From contig JAYKKT010000089.1 in the NCBI GenBank assembly GCA_036023115.1, forward strand, positions 8,895,501 through 8,959,500: a stretch of 64,000 nucleotides of DNA, given 5' to 3'. Shown in pieces: positions 48,854 through 61,018 of this stretch. Both the position numbers and the translations under genes were made by a program. Each line of letters begins with the position of its first letter. Position 1 is the stretch's first letter. The stretch is from Brasenia schreberi. Taxonomy: Eukaryota > Streptophyta > Magnoliopsida > Nymphaeales > Cabombaceae. The notes beneath the pieces were generated by a model. The model was not told the DNA's origin. It saw only the letters and a list, made by a program, of their open reading frames with translations, and did no database searches.

Positions 48854-49822
48854 AAATTATGTGTATGCATGTATATATTTATGCATGTATGCACACAATT
48901 TGTGTGTCCAAGTAGGCATCTAGCAATCATTGAAGAATTTGAAATTCAATTAATAGAAGAAAAGAACTTCAGGAGAAGAACAATTTCGGGATCGTAAGAC
49001 TTATAAGACCCAACTTAACTAATATGAGGTTAGAATTGTTAATTTGAAACTATTTCAAAATAACTAATGCTGGGTTGTGTAGGCAAATGCACATGCTACA
49101 ACACCGATTAGAAGAGTCTATGCAACATAATTTTTCTATTTGTAAACACACTAAGGTCCATCATGCCCCTTTAGTCCAGCTACCTTCAGCCTTGTGACAA
49201 GGATGCGTATCATTGATGTATCTAGATGGTTTCTGAGCTCATCCACCTAGCTAGGCTTCCAAGCCTTTTGGCCGTCTCCCAATGTTTTGTATCATGTAAG
49301 TTTGTTGCATCTCCTTCTTTGTTGTCATTAGTAGTGCCATCAAGGAATCCTTTAGAGCATTCTTCTTTAAATAAATTTATTGAATCTACATGCCCTTCTT
49401 TTTGTGAAGGTTGTTTCGAGGCTTGGAATATTTGGGCTAGTAAGTTTGGCCACAGTAAATGTTCCCGTATTTATGGAGTTCTCTTTTTTGTTTTATATTC
49501 GCAAGCTGAGTGTACACAATAAAGGGTGCATGAAATTAAGTCATTGACTGAACCTTTTTATTTTGATTATCCATCTTCAAACACATTTTGGAGTTTTGTA
49601 CTGCATATAAATGCTGCCTCCAGCTGTATTTGGTTAATAAATTGAAGCAGGATCATCTTTATGACATTTCTTTTTCCACAAAATTATTTCACAGAGGTAC
49701 CTGCTTTGTGCTCTGGAGAGCTTGTTGGAATTTTCTTATACAACAAAAGGGTAGATTCTTTGATGCTTCCTATCCTTTACTGGAGTATAAAGTGCATTAA
49801 TGACGTGTGACAAACAGCAACC
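47190..49822 (+). promoter_or_regulatory. leader exon and leader intron of the kinase gene (inferred)
   Basis: A CT tract (47247-47270) followed by GAAGAAGATAAGTAG-like leader sequence leads to a strong donor TTCGG|GTAAGC at 47497/47498. The next plausible acceptor is ACAAACAG at about 49810-49817, only five bases before the start codon CCATGG context. A leader intron of ~2.3 kb fits. It contains a (CTAT)n tract at 48822-48853 and no recognised gene; open frames inside it lack domains. Confidence 0.45.
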
Positions 49823-52800
49823 ATGGAACATGCACCTGAGAAGAAATTTCCTGTCAGTGCAAAAGATTACAAGTTATACGAGGAAGTTGGTGAAGGTGTG
49901 AGTGCCACAGTGTACAGGGCTCTTTGTGTTCCACTTAATGAAATAGTTGCTATCAAGGTTTTGGACCTAGAGAAATGCAACAATGATCTGGTATATTTTC
50001 AATATCTTTAGAATTGCATAGTGTATATTTTCAAGAGCTTATTACTTTTTGAAGCAGAAAGTCAGAATGGTTATTTGGCAATATATTCTTATTTTGGTTC
50101 TTCAATATTTTATTAGATCAGTCTGTAATGTTTTTGACCAAACCCATTCTATAAAAACAGAGATTAATCTCTTTGCTGTGATTTTGGAAGTAATCCATAA
50201 TAGCCTGCATGCCTGCTTGTGCCTGCATACATAGCTGAGAGAGTTGGAACTGTAGCAGGCCCTTCTTAGCTTATGTTACGAATAGTGCAATATATGAGCT
50301 GATATATCCCTTCCTAGCTTCTTCTTCTTCTTCTTCTTTGATGAGAAGGTTGGAGTGCAAGTTCTTTGTCCGTTTGGAACGTGCAATTGCAACAGTTCAG
50401 CTCATTAACACATCATCCACCTCTTTGCTGCTTGCCAGGATGCTGCTTTAAATCAACTTCTTCTTCCACCATTTCCTTCTATTTCTCCTACCTTTCCTCT
50501 TCTTCCTCAATTGCATCCTTCATCTTCTCTTTATCTTACCCTCCTCCTCCTCCTCTCTTTTACTTCCTTTCTTGTTCTTTCTTCCTCCACTTGTTTTTCT
50601 TGTTCTTCAACCTCTTCTTATCCTTTTTCTTTTGCTTATTGTTTTCTTCTTTCTCATTCATTCTTTTTCTTCCCCCTCAACCCCCCTACACATGTAAAAT
50701 GTATTTACCCTACACATGTAAAATGTATTTATTTTGTTTCTTGACATGGATGTCTTACAACCTTGGCATGATATACATCCTTTTAAATTAGTCACGGAGC
50801 TTATTGCTTCATGTCATCCTATGTTTTATCCAACATACTTTTGTCCTCCAATGCTTCAAGTTTAGGTCATCAGCAATCATGCTTTGTTTGTTTTTTAAAT
50901 ATTTCATTGTTGACTTTAAATGCTTGAACATAGTTCACTTTTTCATTCGTGAAGCATCTTTGTAGGGTTGTACTAACCTAAGTTTTTATGTTGTTGGAGC
51001 AAAGAGGAAATTCACATCCTTATTTTTTAGCCTGTTGTAACTTCAGATACCTTGATAACATCAAGAGAGTAAGCTTCTTTTAGGATATAAGAGAGACCTG
51101 CAAGCTTGCTCCATCTATTTGGGTAATGGGCATTAACCATTCAACTGCAAACAGGCTAGAGTTAAGACTGACATCTTGCAAGTAGTCAAAGCAGTGTTGT
51201 GTGGATCGTATCATAACGTGTATCATTTTTCTCTAGGAGACAGGTGTATCGTATCGTAATTTTTAAAAAAATATTTTTAAAATAAAAATTTGGATAAATT
51301 TTCATTCATTGGATATTAATTCAAATTATAAGTACAACTTTTATCATTGAACAAGTAGCAAATATTCTTTAAAAGTACAACTCTCGTAATTGAAAAAGAA
51401 GAATCAAATATTGTAATCAAGATCAACTAAATAATCTTCTTCTACTCCTCCTTCAAGATCACCACCTTCAATAACAAAATCAATGTCATAGTCTCCTTGC
51501 TGACATGGTGGTAATGGCAAAATTAATCTTCTTCAAATACACACACACATACCCATACCCTTTACTTTTGAGAGAAAGTAAAGATAGAGTGTCATTTGGA
51601 AAGTTAGAAGAGTGTATGGAAAAATATAAGAAACCCTCATTATTGTCATGGCCCCAAAAGTAAAGGGTATCACACTATCGTATGATACATGTGATATGCC
51701 ATTGTGTCGATAATATCGCAATATGCGGTAGTTGATAGATACGGGGTGGTACACATAACATTGCATCAAAGATAGAGGATAAAATCTTGGTACTTATGTA
51801 TTCTAGAGCTTGTGGATATGAGTTCACTTTTAACTTCTCATTTGAAGGTCTAGTGGAGCTATTGTGATGTGAAATAGTGTTTGTACGAACATTTCTGAAG
51901 GTTAGAATTTTTGCAGGATGGTCTTTTCTAGAAGGATTGCATGGGTACTTGTTTGCCCTGTTCATCATTTTAGAAGCATGCTTTCTTGCTTTCTGGAAAA
52001 GAATGAGTTATCTCAGAAATGCCAACTGAGTTGAGGTGCTTGATCCAGTTCCCATTGCATGTCATGGATAATTTTAATTTTCCAACTTAGCCTTCAACTT
52101 TAAGGGCCATAATTTTTCTTTGCAATAAGCAAGTTCCATTAATAAGCACAAAAGGGTTGCACCTTGTACATCAAGATGGAGTACAAACTCCACCACAAAT
52201 ACCCCAAATACTCCATGCCAAAAGTCTATACCAACTTTCCAGCAGGTTGGTCATGATGTCTCAATCCCATCAACCACCCTTATATTGCTTTCTCTCCATC
52301 AAGTCAAGAAACTGTAAAAGGAACCAAGAGAACTGTATATTTTTATCGTAAGATAAAAGAAGTAGCTCTATGCCCACATTTCCTCTCTCATGTCCCTTCC
52401 CGTCATGCAGGTAATCCCAAACACCTTAAAAACCGTCACTGAGAGTGAGAGATGTCTTGCTCTCCACAAAACAATAACAAATGATCCACCATCTCTAACT
52501 CCGGCTTGTAAAAGGGACAATGGTTCATCTTGGTCACACCTCAACTCCCTCTTGTAAAAGGGACAATGATTCATTAAGGTCACACCTCCCTTTTGAAGAT
52601 TATCAAAACAGAGAATCCAACCCCAACCTGCATCCCATGTGAAAAAGAAACTCCAGGAAGCTTTTTGGATTCTCAGATGAGCTTCCAAGGCATCTCCCTA
52701 TGCAGGACACCCACCTCTCAAATATTACATTGTTGATATACTCATGCTAAAGCACTCCTGCTTCTTTCCATCGGACACCGTCATTCCCTACCCCATTCAC

Positions 52801-54563
52801 CTTAAGACCACATTAGACCTAAGCTTTCTGGACCATAATTGGCTCATGAATATCAGTGTCTCTTAACAAAAGGAATTCATTGCATTGGACTGGATGCTGG
52901 ATGTCGTTGGCAGTGACAAAATTCTTGCGGTTGACTAATTGTTGCTTGCTGTTTATGTGGAATCTGGACATCTGCATATATTCTGTGGAATTTGAAGATC
53001 TGTACCAGAAATGTCCAGATGGAGCTGCTGAACTTACTATGGAAGCTGATGGAAGATACATATTCCTTTTCTTTATCTGAATATGAGTTCACAAAGTGGA
53101 GGCCAAGCGGCAGTTCAACTGTTGAGATGTAGATCCTAGATTTGGAATGAACTATTAAAGAGGCACATCTTCCAATAGATAAGATTAGGAGGCAGTAGCA
53201 AGTTGTGGACATCCTTATATAGGTGGAAGATTTCACTCTTCTGTAGGATTGACAAATGCAGTTCTTTGTGATTACATGATGTATATGAGCTCGAAGGGAA
53301 CCAAGGAGAAGGAATCAAGTTGCCTATCTGCAAAGAAGTGGGGTGGGAGGAAGAGTTGAGGAGGGCGCAGCGGCTGGAAGTTTCTTCACAGGGTACTAAA
53401 TTTTGAATCTTCACTTGCATTTGGAGGAGTTAAATATGAAGTGTGCTGAATGAGCTTCAGCAGTCGCAAGGAGGCTATCATAAGTCTTCTTGAGGTCATT
53501 GTGGCCAGTTTGATATACCATAAGATTGTCATATGCTTCTAGATGTGAATTGAAGTGCATTTAATGGATTCTGGAAGGAGTTCCATGAAAGTGAATGGCT
53601 AATTGGAAGCCTTTTCAAAAATCGTATGGTTCTTATTGTGCAGTTGCTCATGCTCATGTTGCACATAGAATACATACTCATTAAGGTTCCACCCATTCAA
53701 AAGTGTGATTGATTGTGCAAGTATTTCTGTCTAGACTGCTAGCAGGTTGTAAGAACAAGTATGAATTAATTAGGGTTTATTATATTCTATCAATTTCAAA
53801 TTAACGGGAATGTGATGCTTTTAACGAGATGGGGTTCTCTTCTGAAAACACAAGCTTGTATAGTGGAAACATGAACGTTGTGGTTATTTTATGTATGCTG
53901 GTTATGCTAAATCCATATCTTTCCTTCAAGGTTTCTCCTCATATACATCTAGCAAAAACTTTTCTGGGGTTTCAGCTCCCGAAAACCAGATCCTGAGACT
54001 AATATGGGCAAACTGGTTGTATTTTATGAAGTGTTTGACACAATTGTTATGCCTGTGTATTGATGTACAGTTCTCCAATTGTTAACATATGTTTATCATT
54101 TGCCTTCTACTGTCGTGGGTGGTTCTTGCTGGGGTGGTTTTGTCAGGGACTCATAATCTTTTGATATTCACCAATTGTGAAAATCTGGTCATTTTTTTAT
54201 TCTTTCCACCTATTGCATTCTTGACTTGTTCCTGTTCGCCATTTCCCACTGTAGTAAAATTTCAGTTGTGGGATTATTGCTGAAGGACTGATGCCATCTT
54301 TTGTACAGGATGGAATTCGCCGTGAGGTGCAGACTATGATCTTGATCGATCATCCTAATCTGCTAAGAGCCCATTGCTCTTTCACAAATGAGCATAACCT
54401 ATGGATTGTGATGCCTTATATGGCTGGCGGTTCCTGCCTCCATATTATGAAGTCTTCTTATCCAGAAGGCTTTGAAGAATCTGCGATTGCGACATTATTG
54501 CGTGAAGTCCTTAAAGCCCTTGTTTATCTTCATAGTCATGGACAGATTCACCGGGATGTTAAG
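49823..54563 (+). CDS. STE20-like Ser/Thr kinase, BLUS1-type, 5' part only
   Basis: Two coding exons, 49823-49990 and 54309-54563, join in phase 0 to give residues 1-141. The N-terminus FPVSAKDYKLYEEVGEG is typical of plant BLUS1/FRAY-related kinases. The glycine loop is GEGVSATVY (23-31), the VAIK lysine is 45, the alpha-C glutamate is 62 (IRREVQTM), and the hinge is MPYMAGGSCLHIM. The last codons read HRDVK (137-141) with catalytic Asp139, followed by a good donor AAG|GTAAGC. The ATG in ACCATGG fits the plant start context. In Arabidopsis BLUS1 is phosphorylated by phototropins and drives blue-light stomatal opening, but closely related paralogues have other or unknown roles, so function here is not fixed. 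The DFG exon and C-terminus are absent between 54564 and 64000; an intron over 9.4 kb long holds a Copia element. Confidence 0.88.
50320..50670. repeat. CT/TTC-rich tract in kinase intron
   Basis: (TTC)n at 50320-50338 followed by a ~220-bp pyrimidine-rich stretch (50450-50670). Open frames of Ser/Phe/Leu here are compositional artefacts. Confidence 0.75.
51192..51763. mobile_element. MITE-like element with ATCGTATC-rich ends
   Basis: The left end CAGTGTTGTGTG and inverted right end CAATGTTATGTG match at 10 of 12 positions. Flanks AGTCAAAG (51184-51191) and CATCAAAG (51764-51771) agree at 6 of 8 positions, which could be a decayed 8-bp target duplication (hAT-like). Words such as ATCGTATCGTA (left) and TATCGTATGATAC (right) occupy the subterminal regions. 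Non-coding, 572 bp, within the first coding intron of the kinase gene. Confidence 0.55.
52370..52700 (-). pseudogene. L1-type LINE remnant, RT zinc-binding (zf-RVT) region
   Basis: On the minus strand the translation FFFTWDAGWGWILCFDNLQKGG followed by NHCPFYKRE has the pattern of the zf-RVT domain at the C-terminus of plant L1 reverse transcriptases (FFxWxAxWGxILTxDNLQxRG...NxCxxC). Further on, ARHLSLSVTVFKVFGI matches the part after the HLLLHC motif, which itself is lost. Several zinc-binding residues are changed. A ~45-bp tandem duplication (two copies of TTGTAAAAGGGACAATG near 52505 and 52551) interrupts it. It is an isolated dead fragment. Confidence 0.6.
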
Positions 54564-54757
54564 GTAAGCATTTGGAAAATATTGTATTTAATATGAAACT
54601 GGATATGTCACAACGTATAGAGAGGCCCAACCTGTAGGATATTTCTTTGTTTGTAAGCTTTTATAGATTTTATTGTCTTCACATTTTGGAAATAGGTTCT
54701 CTCTTTCTGATTTATTTTTATGAAAAGTTGGACTCGGAAGTAGCTTTTTGAAGAGTA

Positions 54758-54925
54758 CAACAACAACAAGAAGAAGAAGAAGCAACCAAGCAAGACTTTC
54801 CTGCACTAAGTTGGTCAGCTACATGGATTCTTTGATGCCATACAGCTTGATCTTGTGCCATATTAGTAGTTAACCCCAAAAAAGCCGCATCATGTTTAAT
54901 ACATTCCTTGCAGCACGTTTGAAGA
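54758..54925 (-). mobile_element. RTE-type LINE 3' fragment
   Basis: (CAA)n(GAA)n at 54758 is followed by a diverged version of the RTE 3' end (CTACATGGATTCTTTG, TGCCATATTAGTAGTTAAC). It is more diverged than the other copies, possibly another subfamily. It lies 200 bp after the second coding exon of the kinase gene. Confidence 0.6.
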
Positions 54926-55668
54926 GTAATTTTAGAAAATACAAGTACCTTCTTTGACTTATCTCTTCGTGCTTCCTCTCTCTCATTGTTGCGTTACATG
55001 GGCACTATGTCCCAATTAAGGATTGAAGTAAAAATTACTTCAATAACAAATAGATTAACATGTAACTAAATAAAAGTTGTCAATGAGATGGTTTTTAACA
55101 CAGTAAATTCAGTAATATCTTTACTTGCTTCATTCTAAAGGTCTGTGTTACACTCTCTAAAAAGGTATTAATGGGAGAAAATACTGGTATATCGAAAAGG
55201 TAAAAAATAAAGACCTTCAGTTATATTATATGACCTGCTATGTCCTTACCTACAAAAACAGCACCCTATCATTTTATTGTTTATAATCAAAATCAAGAAA
55301 AAGTAGAAGCCTTTAACAGTTAGATACTCACTCTTTACTTTTGGGGGCCATGAGTGTTATTCATAAAGTCATTTGAAAGAATGAATTACACTTTTATTAT
55401 ACTCATGCTCCCAAAACTAAAAGACGTTCCGTGAAGTAGAGAATGCAAATCACTCGTATGAAAACTCTATCCAAACCAATATCAACGATATGATTGAGGA
55501 ACATAGATGGTTGAGTAGAAAACAAAAAGTGAAAAGTACACATGAGACAATTAAGTACCCTACAAAAAATATGTTTACTTTTTACTTTTTGTTTTTAATC
55601 TCAATCACCAATTGCCCTTGATCAAATGATTGATGTTGGTTTCAATGGAGTTTGCATATAGGTGATTT

Positions 55669-55918
55669 TGTTATAAATATCAATTCATTAAAGAAAAATA
55701 AGAAAAACTTGCAAGTCGGCAGATTCTTAGCGCCCACACCCTGGCTGCTGTCCTTCTCTCTTTCTTTTCTTATTCCACTAATGCATTAAACCCTAATCAC
55801 CATATTTAAACTACCATCTAACTTGAATGACTAATCTACCCCTAATATTAATTAAGTACTACTAAAGAGACATAGAGTATGAAAATTAACCATAACGAGT
55901 CTACTGTAATCTCTAACA
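55669..55918 (-). repeat. Copia 3' LTR
   Basis: 250 bp, TG...CA bounded, with terminal inverted TGTTA/TAACA. It adjoins the polypurine tract, which identifies it as the 3' LTR of a minus-strand element. Relative to the partner LTR it lacks about 25 bp near position 55695 and carries several substitutions. Confidence 0.9.
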
Positions 55919-56068
55919 CTCCCCCTCAAGTTGGGTGGAAAATATTGAGAACACCCAACTTTGATAAAGTATCCTTGAGTTGTCTGTTGAGAGTAGCTTT
56001 AGTTAAAAGTCAACCCTTTGTTTTTCTAATTTAACATACTCCCATTTGAATTCCTGATTTGATATCTT

Positions 56069-56632
56069 CTATCTGATGAAGTGACAATCAATCTCTATGT
56101 GTTTGATTGTTTCATGATATATTGGGTTGGAAGTCATCTGAATAACTGCATTGCTGTCACAATATAATGGTATAGGTTGGGTAGAGTTAAACCCCAGTTC
56201 ACATATTAATGAAGATACCCATTTTCCTTCGCAAATAGCACGAGCTACCGCTCTGTATATTGCTTCAGCTATAGATCTGACAATAATATTTTGTTTTTTA
56301 CTCTTCCAAGATATAATATTACCACAAAGTAGTGTTATATAGCCTATAGGTAATTTTCGATCATCTTTAGAACCATCCCAATCTGCATTCGAATAAAATT
56401 TAATACTAAACTTGTAGGATTTTGAATAAAGAATTCCTTTTCTAGATATTGATTTTAGATATCTAAGAATTTTATACACAATATCTATATGATTCTTGGT
56501 CGGAGAATGCATAAATTTGCTCACAATGCCCATAACATAAGTGATATCTGAACGAGTAATTGTCAAGTATATAAGTTTGCCAACCAATTTCGGGTATTTA
56601 TGAATATCTCCTGAAATTTTTACTATCTCCAA
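56069..56632 (-). pseudogene. Copia RNase H / RT C-terminal remnant
   Basis: 187 residues remain open on the minus strand. They begin with the RT tail (YPKLVGKLIYLTITRSDITY, then VSKFMHSPTKNH) and continue into RNase H (NADWDGSKDDRKLPIGYI, IISWKSKKQN, then SIAEAIYRAVA, then LYCDSNAVIQM). The AEAEYRA motif reads AEAIYRA and other consensus residues are changed. Upstream RT sequence, including the YVDD active site, is absent because of the LINE-associated deletion. Confidence 0.88.
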
Positions 56633-56667
56633 TGAACATTTTTTTTAATAACTTTGCCCATGTAAGG

Positions 56668-59295
56668 GATCACCCTTGCATTGTCAGTCCCAAGCCCGGA
56701 TAAAGGAGGAGGGTTGTGTTAGGCTTCCGACAATCAGCGTAAAACTTCATCGAATTTTTATAACATGGATTACAAAAATTATGAGCATTGCTTTGGGGCG
56801 TCCCCGCCTAACGACGTGTTGCAGAGCCTGAATGCAATAATAAGTAAGCAAGGGATACTACATTTTCACCCAAATGTAGTGAATCAATTGCAGAGAGGGT
56901 TCCCACGTCATGGGCGGGTGTGAGTAAAGAAGTTAGTCCTGTCAAATTGCCGCCCAAATGTAGTGGATAATTTTCAGAGAGGGTCTCCGCATTTTGATTA
57001 TGGACGGATGTGGGGGATAAGGAAGCTAGTCCTAGATAATAAGATTCATATCGGTTCTTGGAATATTAGAACATTATCTGGTAAGCTAATGAAGGTGGTA
57101 GATACTATGATTCGGAGAAAGATTCATATTCTATGTTTACAAGAGACAAAATGGGTTGGAGAAAAAGTAAAGGAGATAGAAGATACAAGTTTTAAATTAT
57201 GGTATTCAAGAAACGGAGTTGGTATTATCATAAATAAAGATTTAAAGGATAGTGTAGTATACATACAACGATATGGTGACTGAATCATGACGTTGAAATT
57301 AGTGTTACGAGTAGAGGTTTTGAATATAGTTTGTGCTTACACACCCCAAGTAGGACTAGAAGATAGTATAAAAACAACTTTTTGGAAAAAGTTAGATAAG
57401 GTGATTCAAAAGATTCCACAAAGGGAGATGATTTGTTTAGGAGTAGACTTAAGTGGTCATGTCGTTAAAGAGGCATTAGGATATCAAGGGATTCATGGAA
57501 ACTTTGGTTTTGGGGATATAAATGAGGAAGGTAGGGAGATTCTAAATTTTGCTATGTCATTTGATCTCTTTATAGTCAATACAATTTTCAAAAAATGAGA
57601 TGAACATTTAATTACTTATAAGAGTGGCTTATCACAAACACAAATTGATTATTTTATTTATAGAAAAAAAGATAGAGCGTGTTGTAAAGATTGCAAGGTA
57701 ATTCCAGGAGAAAGCTTAACCACCCAACATCGACTTTTAGTTATGAATTTACAAATAAAAAAATGGACAAAGAAGAAAAGAGTGCATCGAACTATTCAGA
57801 CTAAATGGTGGAACCTTAAAAGCGAGAAAGAAGATATATTTAAACAGAAAGTCCTTCAAGGAGATGTTTGAAATTATGTTGGTAGCAATATGACTATACA
57901 TATTAGGAAAGGGGCGAAAGATGTGTTAGGTGTATCTAAGGGAGGTGTACCGGCACAAAAAGAAGCTTGGTGGTAGAGTGAAGTAAGGGAGGTGTACCAG
58001 AACAAAAAGAAGCTTGGTGGTAGAGTGAAGTAGTGTAAAATAAAATCAAGGCAAAGAGGACATGTTACAAATTACATTATGCTAAGAAAACTAGTGAAAC
58101 TTTAGAGGCTTATAAGAAAGCAAAGAAGGAAGCGAAAAAGGTCGTGAGTGAAGCAAAAACTAAAATTTTGGAGGATTTATATAAAAAAGTCAACTCAGAA
58201 GAGGATGAAAGAGATATTTTTAGGATAACTAGGGCTAGAGATAAGAAAACTAAAGATCTTAATTATGTTAGATGCATAAAAGACGAGGATGAAAAAATTA
58301 TAGTGACAAATGATGATATGAGAAATAGATGGAAAAACTATTTTTATAAGCTTTTTAATGAAAATAAAGATGATAGTATTAGCTTAGGAGAGTTAGCCAA
58401 ATCAGAAAAGTATATAAACCACATTTTCTACCGACGTATTCAAAAGAATGAAGTCAAAGATGCTCTTAAACATATGAAGGGTGGTAAATCGGTAGGACCA
58501 AATAATATTCCTATAGAAGTTTGGAAAATACTAGGAGAAATAGGAATCATTTGACTCACAAGACTATTTAATGAAATATGGGGAAACCAAAAGATGCCCG
58601 AGGAATGGAGGGCAAGTACACTTATATCTATATATAAGAACAAGGGAGACATTCAAAATTGTGCGAATTATCGAGTTATCAAGTTAATGAGCCATACTAT
58701 GAAATTGTGGGAAAGAAGTTAATATTGGGTTACATCAAGGATCAACTTTAAGTCCATACTTATTTATAATGGTGATTGATGAGTTAACAAAACATGTTCA
58801 AGATGAAGTACCTTGGTGTATGTTATTTGCAGATGATATTGTATTGGTGGAGGAGTCTAAGGAAAAAGTTAATAGAAAATTGGAACTATTTAGAGAAACA
58901 TTAGAAACCAAAGGCCTTCGACTTAGTAGAAGAAAGACAGAATATATGGAATGTAAGTTTGATCATTTGGTTACCTAAGAGGACATAGAAATTAAAATTG
59001 GCACACATTGCATCCCCCAAAAGGAAAGTTTTAAATACCTAGGGTTATTTTTTCATAGTGATGGAAGAATTGATGGAGATGTTACACATAGAATTAAGGT
59101 CGGTTAGTTAAAATAGAGAGGAGCATACGGTATTCTTTGTAATAAGAAGATACCATTAAAGTTAAAAGGCAAATATTATAGAAGAACCTTTAATAAGGTA
59201 TGAAAAACTAAATTTGGAAAGTATTAAAAGAGCTAGAGGACGACCACAAAAGTGTTGGAAAGAAACAATAAAAAATGATCTTTGGTTATTGGAGT
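56668..59295 (+). mobile_element. RTE-clade LINE copy B, internally deleted, nested in Copia
   Basis: It starts with GGATCACCCTTGCATTG, the same 5' end as copy A, and follows it closely. Lesions: TGA at about 57281 and 57596 where copy A has CGA; a 46-bp tandem duplication at about 57940-58032; a ~310-bp deletion near 58717 with GAA microhomology, removing the first RT motifs; and a ~240-bp deletion near 59182 with AGAAGAACC microhomology. FADD (about 58828) is still present. It ends abruptly near 59295 without the GTT tail, unlike ordinary LINE insertions, so a later deletion has probably removed the LINE 3' end together with the Copia RT. Confidence 0.9.
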
Positions 59296-59707
59296 TTGTA
59301 TGGGTTCCTCTTGAGAGCAAAATCTTCCTTGATCCTCTCTTGTACACCACTGTCTGCTTTGGTTCAATTGCTTTCTCTCCATAATCACTTGCATTGTCTT
59401 CTGTCTCATTAGGGCTTAAGGGAAGACCATAAGGACATATGTTTTGTGAGATAAGTGGCTACCCCTAAGAAGATTAATAGGGAGTAGATTGAGATAAGGT
59501 AACATCCATGAATACATACAATTTCTTAAGGATCATATCATAGCATTTATAACCTTTTCGAGAATTCAAATAACAAAAGAAAATACACTTTACAGAATGA
59601 GGGTAAAGTTTATCACGACCAAGTAGATGAACATGAACGAAACATGTACAACCAAAGATATGAGAAATTATATGAAAGAGTTTTGATTCATTATCAAGGC
59701 ACTTTAT

Positions 59708-60240
59708 TTAACTGTCACCCTTAAGTGCACTACTAGGCATCCTATTTATTAGATAGACAACAATAAGAACAACTTCTCTCCAATAAAATTTTGGTACATT
59801 ATGTTGAAGTAAGTGAGTTCTGTGTACCTCAAGAATATGACAATTTTTCCTCTTAGTTATGTCATTTTGCTGAGGAGTATAAGAACAAGAAGTCTGATGA
59901 AGTATGCCATTTGTGTGTAGGTATTCCTGCAACTGTCTACTAAAGTATTCACCCCCATTATCAGAACGAAGAATTTTCACAGAAGTATTGAATGGAATGA
60001 GAATAAATTTATGAATAATCGGAAAGATAGAAGCAACCTCTGATTTTGATTTCATTAAGTAAACAATTATAAAACGCATACAATCATCAATAAAAGGGAT
60101 AAAATATTTCTGTCCAAACAATGAAGTAATTGGACTGGGACCCCATATATCAGAATGTAAAGGTTGGGATCGCCTAGAGTCACTTGAGAGATAAGGAGCT
60201 CTTCGGTGTTTCTCAAGTTGGCACACTTAACATTCAAAAT
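59708..60240 (-). pseudogene. Copia integrase remnant
   Basis: An open minus-strand frame of 172 residues shows the integrase core: CQLEKHRRAPY (end of the zinc-binding part), then LHSDIWGP with the first catalytic Asp, then LRSDNGGEYFS with the second Asp. The region around the third acid reads TPQQNDITKRKNCHILE, where the usual GIAERKNRH glutamate is Lys. Loss of this Glu would abolish strand transfer. The 3' limit is normal sequence leading to the linker before RT at 59300-59700. Confidence 0.88.
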
Positions 60241-60302
60241 GAAATTTATTTGACTTACTCTAAGATGAGGTAAAATATAGTGGAGCTTGGATATAGGTAG
60301 AT

Positions 60303-61018
60303 CTATGTCACATGGGTGCGGGTGCGGGTGCGGGTGCGAGATACGGCAAATTTAAAAATTTTTGGGTGCGCAACATGGCTAGGGTATGTAATATTATATA
60401 TTATATATAATATTCAAGCTACATAAATCAATCATAATACAACTAGTATTTGCTAATTTTAGGTACACGTAGGTATTTAGCAAGTTCCCTCATGATGATC
60501 TGAAACTTACAATGATTTTACGAGTTGCGAAATATCCAAGTTATGGATTCAAAGAGTTTCAAGATCTTTTGTAAGATATAACATATACTAGTATTTGTGC
60601 TAGGATCCACTAGTGATGTCATACTCTTCTGTTCTATTGATATGGCAATGTTCCTGGTCTTTAAATGTGTTTGGTGACAGAGATTATTCTGTGTAAAGGC
60701 ATACAGTATGGAGTCATGAATCCAATCAGATTGAGTAATAAGAAACCAATTGTTCGCACCCAAAATCGTTCAAGCTAATATTGTATACAACTACAATAGC
60801 AAGTACACAACTTTATATTAAAGCAAAACATATAAATGGTAAGCAACTACTAATTTCATCATAATACACAAATCAATCTTCATTATCTGGACCCATTTAT
60901 CTGTGAGTTACAATTTTTTTTTTTTGCAATTTTTTTTGGCCACGCACTGATACGGTGTCGGTGTCGCACCAGTGTCGAGGTCGACACTCCACCTCTTCGA
61001 AGTGTCTGTATGACTTAG
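60303..61018. mobile_element. 716-bp TIR element with perfect 8-bp target duplication, nested in Copia
   Basis: Flanked by AGGTAGAT at 60295-60302 and 61019-61026. The ends CTATGTCACA and inverted CTAAGTCATA match at 8 of 10. A (GGTGCG)n-type hexamer run (about 60317-60343) lies at one end and GGTGTCGGTGTCG-like sequence at the other. The 8-bp duplication suggests hAT or a relative. It splits the Copia frame between HYRQGHLPLS and the integrase. No transposase was recognised; an open frame at 60518-60763 has no domain. Confidence 0.75.

Noticed and set aside
50366..50791. Ser/Phe/Leu-rich open frame of 141 residues
   Set aside because: Produced by a CT/TTC-rich intronic tract; no domain, and it lies inside the kinase intron.
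60518..60763. 81-residue minus-strand open frame inside the TIR element
   Set aside because: No similarity to transposase or to Copia proteins that I recognise; probably chance.
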